Shown here piece by piece: positions 5,844-8,984 of a DNA stretch of 8,984 bases; the stretch's first letter is position 1; each line of letters begins with the position of its first letter. Where the stretch lies: contig JAFWRK010000025.1 in assembly GCA_017519965.1 (NCBI GenBank), positions 1 through 8,984 of the forward strand, given 5' to 3'. The notes below the pieces were generated by a model. That model worked only from the letters and a program-made list of their open reading frames with translations, did not search any database and was not told the origin of the DNA. This stretch comes from Bacilli bacterium (GTDB lineage: Bacteria; Bacillota_I; Bacilli_A; RF39; UBA660). Both the position numbers and the translations under genes were made by a program.

Positions 5844-7002
5844 AATTATTATCATCTCCAACTACTTTGTCAGATATATTATATTTCTCATCTACAAATG
5901 TTAAAATTACTTTAAAACATGCAATAGTAGGAGTAGCAATAATCATACCTAAAATTCCAAAGAAATGTTGGAAAACTAGTAATCCAATCATAATTGTTAC
6001 TGGATGTAACTTCATAGTATGACCCATTATTAATGGTTGATAAAAATTATTTTCTAACATCTGAACAACAATAATAGAAATAATTACACATATACCAACT
6101 ATAGGTGACATTGTAAATCCAACAATTATCGCAGGTATAGCACCAATATAAGGACCAAAATATGGAATAATATCAGTTAAAGCACAGAACATTGCAAAAA
6201 GTAATGGTGCTTTTAATCCAGCAATAGTAAGACCTATACTTTGAGTAACAAATACTAAGAACATAACTATAAATACACCTTGGACATAATTTCTAAGAGA
6301 ATTATTTAATCTATTAGTTAAATCCTTATAACCATTTCTCCAACTTGAAGGTAACATATTATTTATTCCTTCATTGAATTTATCAAAGTCATATAAAACG
6401 TAGAATCCTAACATTAATCCTAAGATAACATTTAAACCTCCACTAATTAGAGCTTTACCAAAGTTAAATAAATGATGAGGTAAATTAGTAGTTAAATCAA
6501 CCGCAAAGCTCTCAATAGATCCATATATATTATTTCTTAGTTCACTAGAACTAAACATAGAATTACTGAACGAATCAAAAATACCATCAGTAAAAGAAGT
6601 AATTTCTTTAACTATATCAGGTAATGCTTGAGCAAAATCAGTTAACTGACTAGCTAATGAAGGAATTAGAGCCCAACATAATAAAATAATAAATAGAATA
6701 ATTCCTAAATAAACAATAATACAAGATAATAATCTAGGAATTTTCTTAGATTCTAGAGAACTTACCATAGGTACACATAACCATGCTAATATAAAACCTA
6801 CAAATATAGGCGATATAACACTAAGTAATTCTCCTATATAACCAAATATATGCCATTCTCTAAGTAAATAAGTACCTGCTAAAACAAGACATATAATAGC
6901 CATAAAATATCCGATATTAATTAATCTTCTACCAGTATGTAAAATATCATTTAAACTAGTAATATCAATTTCTTTATCTTTAGTTTTTACCTTTCTAAAC
7001 AT
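5842..7002 (-). CDS. AI-2E family (PerM-type, UPF0118) membrane transporter
   Basis: A polytopic inner-membrane protein of 386 residues, the usual length for the family. Family members have been linked to autoinducer-2 export, Na+/H+ antiport or other small-molecule movement; the substrate here cannot be inferred. Hydrophobic segments lie at about 30-49, 60-80, 91-112, 186-204, 238-262, 264-278, 282-318 (two spans) and 336-365. A soluble stretch at about 113-185 is rich in polar and acidic residues. Family signatures are the IPYFGPYIGAIPA loop (279-291) and NNFYQPLIMGHTMKLHP (318-334), followed by a hydrophobic end. The cytoplasmic N-terminus is basic. The ATG at 7002 has GGGAG 7 bases upstream. 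The gene stands alone, with its own terminator, and is divergent from the yigZ-type gene with 87 bases between the start codons. Confidence 0.92.
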   Translation of the reverse strand: MFRKVKTKDKEIDITSLNDILHTGRRLINIGYFMAIICLVLAGTYLLREWHIFGYIGELLSVISPIFVGFILAWLCVPMVSSLESKKIPRLLSCIIVYLGIILFIILLCWALIPSLASQLTDFAQALPDIVKEITSFTDGIFDSFSNSMFSSSELRNNIYGSIESFAVDLTTNLPHHLFNFGKALISGGLNVILGLMLGFYVLYDFDKFNEGINNMLPSSWRNGYKDLTNRLNNSLRNYVQGVFIVMFLVFVTQSIGLTIAGLKAPLLFAMFCALTDIIPYFGPYIGAIPAIIVGFTMSPIVGICVIISIIVVQMLENNFYQPLIMGHTMKLHPVTIMIGLLVFQHFFGILGMIIATPTIACFKVILTFVDEKYNISDKVVGDDNN

Positions 7003-7027
7003 ATTTATTCTCCCTTCTCTATTTTTA

Positions 7028-7036
7028 ATTATAACA
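7028..7036 (-). promoter_or_regulatory. Possible extended -10 promoter for the AI-2E family gene
   Basis: TGTTATAAT on the minus strand fits TG-n-TATAAT and lies 25 bases upstream of the ATG at 7002. The sequence at -35 spacing (TAGTTT) is a poor match. Confidence 0.45.
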
Positions 7037-7043
7037 CTAATTA

Positions 7044-7072
7044 TAGAAATAAACTATACAATAATGTATAAT
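7044..7072 (+). promoter_or_regulatory. Possible promoter for the yigZ-type gene
   Basis: A perfect TATAAT (7067-7072) lies 17 bases after TAGAAA (7044-7049), which matches the -35 consensus at four of six positions. It would start transcription near 7079, giving a leader of only about 11 bases that starts at the AGAGGTG ribosome binding site (7078-7084). That is unusually short, so an alternative -10 such as TACAAT (7057-7062) may be the real one. Confidence 0.35.
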
Positions 7073-7089
7073 AATTTAGAGGTGTATGT

Positions 7090-7671
7090 ATGAAAACAAT
7101 AACCGATAATATTGAAAGTTTATATGAAATAAAAAATTCTAAATTCATAACAATACTATATAAAATAAATGATAAAAATAATATTAAGAATATATTAGAA
7201 GAAGTAAAAGTAAAATATCCAAAAGCTACTCATTATTGTTATGCATATAAAACCATAAATGAGCAAAAATCAAGTGATGATGGAGAACCAGGTGGAACAG
7301 CAGGTATACCTATGTTAAATGTATTATTAAAAGAAGAATTAATTAACGTACTAGCAATAACAGTAAGATACTTTGGAGGAATAAAACTTGGAGCTGGAGG
7401 ACTAGTAAGAGCATATACTAAGTCTCTAACAACAGCACTAGAACAAGCAAAATATATAGAATTAATAAAAGGATATATAATAGAGATAAAAACATCATAT
7501 GATGAACAAAAAGATATAGAATATAAATTAAAAAATATTAATATAATAAATAAAGAATATAAAGAAGAAGTTATTTATTTAATAGAATTACCAGATAATA
7601 AATTAGAATTAATAAATAATTACAATTATAAAATTATAAGAGAAGACTTAATAGAAAAAAAAGACTATTAA
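7090..7671 (+). CDS. yigZ: YigZ / IMPACT family protein (UPF0029)
   Basis: A cytosolic protein of 193 residues in the widely conserved YigZ/YvyE family, related to eukaryotic IMPACT/Yih1; its biochemical role in bacteria is not settled. The N-terminal IMPACT domain (about 5-115) holds the two hallmark motifs SSDDGEPGGTAG (61-72) and VRYFGGIKLGAGGLVRAY (92-109). The C-terminal part (about 125-190) is a smaller alpha/beta domain in the position of DUF1949, poorly conserved and rich in Lys, Asn and Ile. The ATG at 7090 follows AGAGGTG (7078-7084) at 5 bases; an overlapping ATG at 7086 is out of frame. It is the only full-length plus-strand gene here, divergent from the AI-2E family gene and convergent with sigE, with 6 bases between the stop codons. 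The family is certain; the gene symbol is by homology only. Confidence 0.95.
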   Translation: MKTITDNIESLYEIKNSKFITILYKINDKNNIKNILEEVKVKYPKATHYCYAYKTINEQKSSDDGEPGGTAGIPMLNVLLKEELINVLAITVRYFGGIKLGAGGLVRAYTKSLTTALEQAKYIELIKGYIIEIKTSYDEQKDIEYKLKNINIINKEYKEEVIYLIELPDNKLELINNYNYKIIREDLIEKKDY

Positions 7672-7679
7672 GTCTTTTT
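7658..7679. terminator. Bidirectional terminator between the yigZ-type gene and sigE
   Basis: AAAAAGACT (7658-7666), loop ATTA, AGTCTTTTT (7671-7679) is a perfect 9-base-pair hairpin with an A-run on one side and a T-run on the other, so it reads as a terminator on both strands. It contains the yigZ stop (7669-7671) and two bases of the sigE stop (7678-7680). Confidence 0.8.
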
Positions 7680-8358
7680 AACTAACTAATGATTTTAGTC
7701 TTTTTATTACTTTTTTCTCAATTCTAGATATATATGATTGACTAATACCTAGTTTTTCAGCAACTTCTTTTTGAGTTAGTTCTTCATGACCCATAAGTCC
7801 ATATCTTAAAATCATTATATCTCTATCTCTAGGGTCTAAATGTAATACTTCATTCATCATTACTTTTTTATCATTCTTATCTTCAATACCTCTAGTTACA
7901 ATATCAGCATCTGTACCTAATACATCTTCCAAATGTAATTCATTTCCTTCAGAATCATATGATAGTGAAGAATCAAAACTAACTTCAGTTTTAATCTTTT
8001 TAATTTTTCTTAAGTGCATTAATATTTCATTATCAATGCATCTTGATGCATAAGTAGCTAATTTTATATTTTTGCTTTTAGAAAATGTATTTATACCTTT
8101 AATTAATCCAATAGTACCAATACTAACTAAATCTTCTAAGTCAACTCCAGTATTTTCATACTTTTTAGCTAAAAAGACAACTAATCTTAAATTATGTTCA
8201 ATCAATTTATCTTTAGCAAATTCACTACCAGTATCTTTTAAATCAACATAAAAGTCTTCCATTTCTTTAGATAATGGTTCAGGTAATAAATCATTACTAC
8301 CTATAAAAAATATGTTTTTACTAAATAATCTTTTAATAAAATTAATTATTTTAATCAT
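7678..8358 (-). CDS. sigE: RNA polymerase sporulation sigma factor sigma-E (pro-sigma-E)
   Basis: It directs RNA polymerase to mother-cell genes early in endospore formation, after removal of an N-terminal pro-sequence. The 226 residues include region 2, NLRLVVFLAKKYENTGVDLE (56-75), then DLVSIGTIGLIKGINTF (76-92) and KLATYASRCIDNEIL (99-113). TEVSFDSSLSYDSEGNELHL and EDVLGTDADI (124-153) are diagnostic of sigma-E over sigma-K. The region 4 helix-turn-helix is TQKEVAEKLGISQSYISRIE (195-214). The sequence around 17-21, FFIGS, aligns with the processing site of B. subtilis pro-sigma-E (YYIGG), leaving a pro-sequence of only about 17 residues against 27. An in-frame TAA six codons before the ATG rules out a longer one. 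The gene overlaps spoIIGA by ATGA, and its GGAGG lies 4 bases before the ATG, inside spoIIGA, so the protease and its substrate are probably made by coupled translation. Confidence 0.95.
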   Translation of the reverse strand: MIKIINFIKRLFSKNIFFIGSNDLLPEPLSKEMEDFYVDLKDTGSEFAKDKLIEHNLRLVVFLAKKYENTGVDLEDLVSIGTIGLIKGINTFSKSKNIKLATYASRCIDNEILMHLRKIKKIKTEVSFDSSLSYDSEGNELHLEDVLGTDADIVTRGIEDKNDKKVMMNEVLHLDPRDRDIMILRYGLMGHEELTQKEVAEKLGISQSYISRIEKKVIKRLKSLVS

Positions 8359-8984
8359 ATAACCTCCATTACTTTATTAGGTAAAATACATCTACAACCA
8401 TTTAAATTTAATTTATTATTACTAACACCAATAATAAAATCATTATAAGTATTATTATTAATAACAAGTTTATCAGGTATAAAACACCTAATAACACCAG
8501 TACTATTTAGAGTTTTAAAAGGAATAAGAATAGGTTTATCAATAGTAATATCATAATCAATAAGTATTACTCCTCTATTTTTATAAGGATCAATTAAGCA
8601 ATTACCAGTATCAACAATACCATAAGTCTTAATATTAAAACTATTATAATGAATTTCTACCATATATTTATAAGAATTCATATTTTTATTTTTTATAAAA
8701 TCACTAACAAAAATATATATTATTAAAGGACTAAGAATAATTAAAACTAAATAATTAAGATAATAACTTCTACTAGTATAATCAAAATTAATATCTAATA
8801 AATACATACATCCTCCTAAGATAATACTAATAATATAAAAATAAAAAGTATTTTTTAAAATATTTCTAAACCCAAAAGTAGTAATAATCATCAATATAGA
8901 AATAATAATTTTAATAATAAAAATATAATAATTATTAGTAATCAATAATAATATTAAGGAGAAACTTCCTACTAATCCTCCTAA
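8355..8984 (-). CDS. spoIIGA: SpoIIGA-like sporulation sigma-E processing peptidase, N-terminus beyond the window
   Basis: A membrane aspartic protease that cleaves pro-sigma-E in the mother cell after a signal from the forespore. 209 residues are visible and the frame stays open to the right edge, so the start is outside; the TTG at 8945 is internal. The visible part starts LGGLVGSFSLILL, matching an internal transmembrane segment of B. subtilis SpoIIGA, so roughly 40 residues are probably missing. Hydrophobic spans lie at about 2-14, 18-36, 44-63 and 75-96. TFGF followed by an FYFYIISIILGG stretch also matches that protein. The soluble protease domain has the active-site motif GIVDTGNCLIDP (122-133), with Asp125 as the single catalytic aspartate expected of a dimeric retropepsin-like fold. 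It also has ILIPFKTL and an IIGVSNNKL segment near the C-terminus. Only about 85 residues follow the active-site aspartate, noticeably fewer than in B. subtilis. The TGA stop overlaps the sigE start. Confidence 0.9.
   Translation of the reverse strand, partial: LGGLVGSFSLILLLITNNYYIFIIKIIISILMIITTFGFRNILKNTFYFYIISIILGGCMYLLDINFDYTSRSYYLNYLVLIILSPLIIYIFVSDFIKNKNMNSYKYMVEIHYNSFNIKTYGIVDTGNCLIDPYKNRGVILIDYDITIDKPILIPFKTLNSTGVIRCFIPDKLVINNNTYNDFIIGVSNNKLNLNGCRCILPNKVMEVI

Noticed and set aside
7678..8358. Identification of the sigma factor as sigma-K
   Set aside because: The middle segment (EVSFDSSLSYDSEGNEL and DVLGTDADI) follows sigma-E, and the gene is coupled to spoIIGA, the sigma-E protease.
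1..8984. Mollicutes-type code with TGA as tryptophan
   Set aside because: TGA is the stop codon of the spoIIGA-like gene in the right place, overlapping the sigE start, and conserved tryptophans are TGG, as in the AlaRS NLWFKFF segment.

Overview
The window is a very AT-rich, gene-dense stretch of a bacterial chromosome using the standard genetic code: TGA ends the spoIIGA-like gene and tryptophan is TGG. Strong AGGAGG-type ribosome binding sites, a T-box leader and a spoIIGA-sigE pair point to an endospore-forming low-GC Firmicute (Bacillota). The extreme AT bias and short proteins would suit an uncultured or gut-associated lineage, but the sequence does not fix genus or family. All genes lie on the minus strand except a C-terminal fragment at the left edge and the yigZ-type gene.

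Left part, bases 1-5135. A plus-strand gene fragment ends at 158 and meets holA tail to tail at a shared bidirectional terminator. On the minus strand, read from 5135 downwards, comes one transcription unit: a sigma-A-type promoter, a T-box leader with an alanine specifier codon (GCT), a dNMP-kinase-like protein, a second P-loop kinase-like protein (UPF0200/dephospho-CoA-kinase type), alanyl-tRNA synthetase (alaS) and the DNA polymerase III delta subunit (holA). The genes overlap or nearly touch, so all four are probably controlled by uncharged tRNA-Ala. The unusual parts are the two small kinases ahead of alaS and the layout of the T-box expression platform. In the platform, the 3' strand of the antiterminator can pair with the Shine-Dalgarno sequence of the first gene, and a terminator-like hairpin encloses the antiterminator instead of competing with it.

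Middle part, bases 5136-7090. A stand-alone Fic protein has a complete catalytic motif and a C-terminal autoinhibitory motif, and has its own extended -10 promoter. Upstream of it is an AI-2E/PerM-family membrane protein with its own terminator. Its promoter region is shared with the divergent plus-strand yigZ-type gene.

Right part, bases 7090-8984. The yigZ-type (IMPACT family) gene converges on sigE, with a bidirectional terminator spanning both stop codons. sigE overlaps the 3' end of a spoIIGA-like gene by 4 bases (ATGA), and spoIIGA runs off the right edge. This pair is the mother-cell sigma factor of sporulation and its membrane aspartic protease. Both look shortened: pro-sigma-E has a pro-sequence of only about 17 residues, and the protease domain is compact.

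No tRNA or rRNA gene, CRISPR array, insertion sequence or other mobile element was seen.
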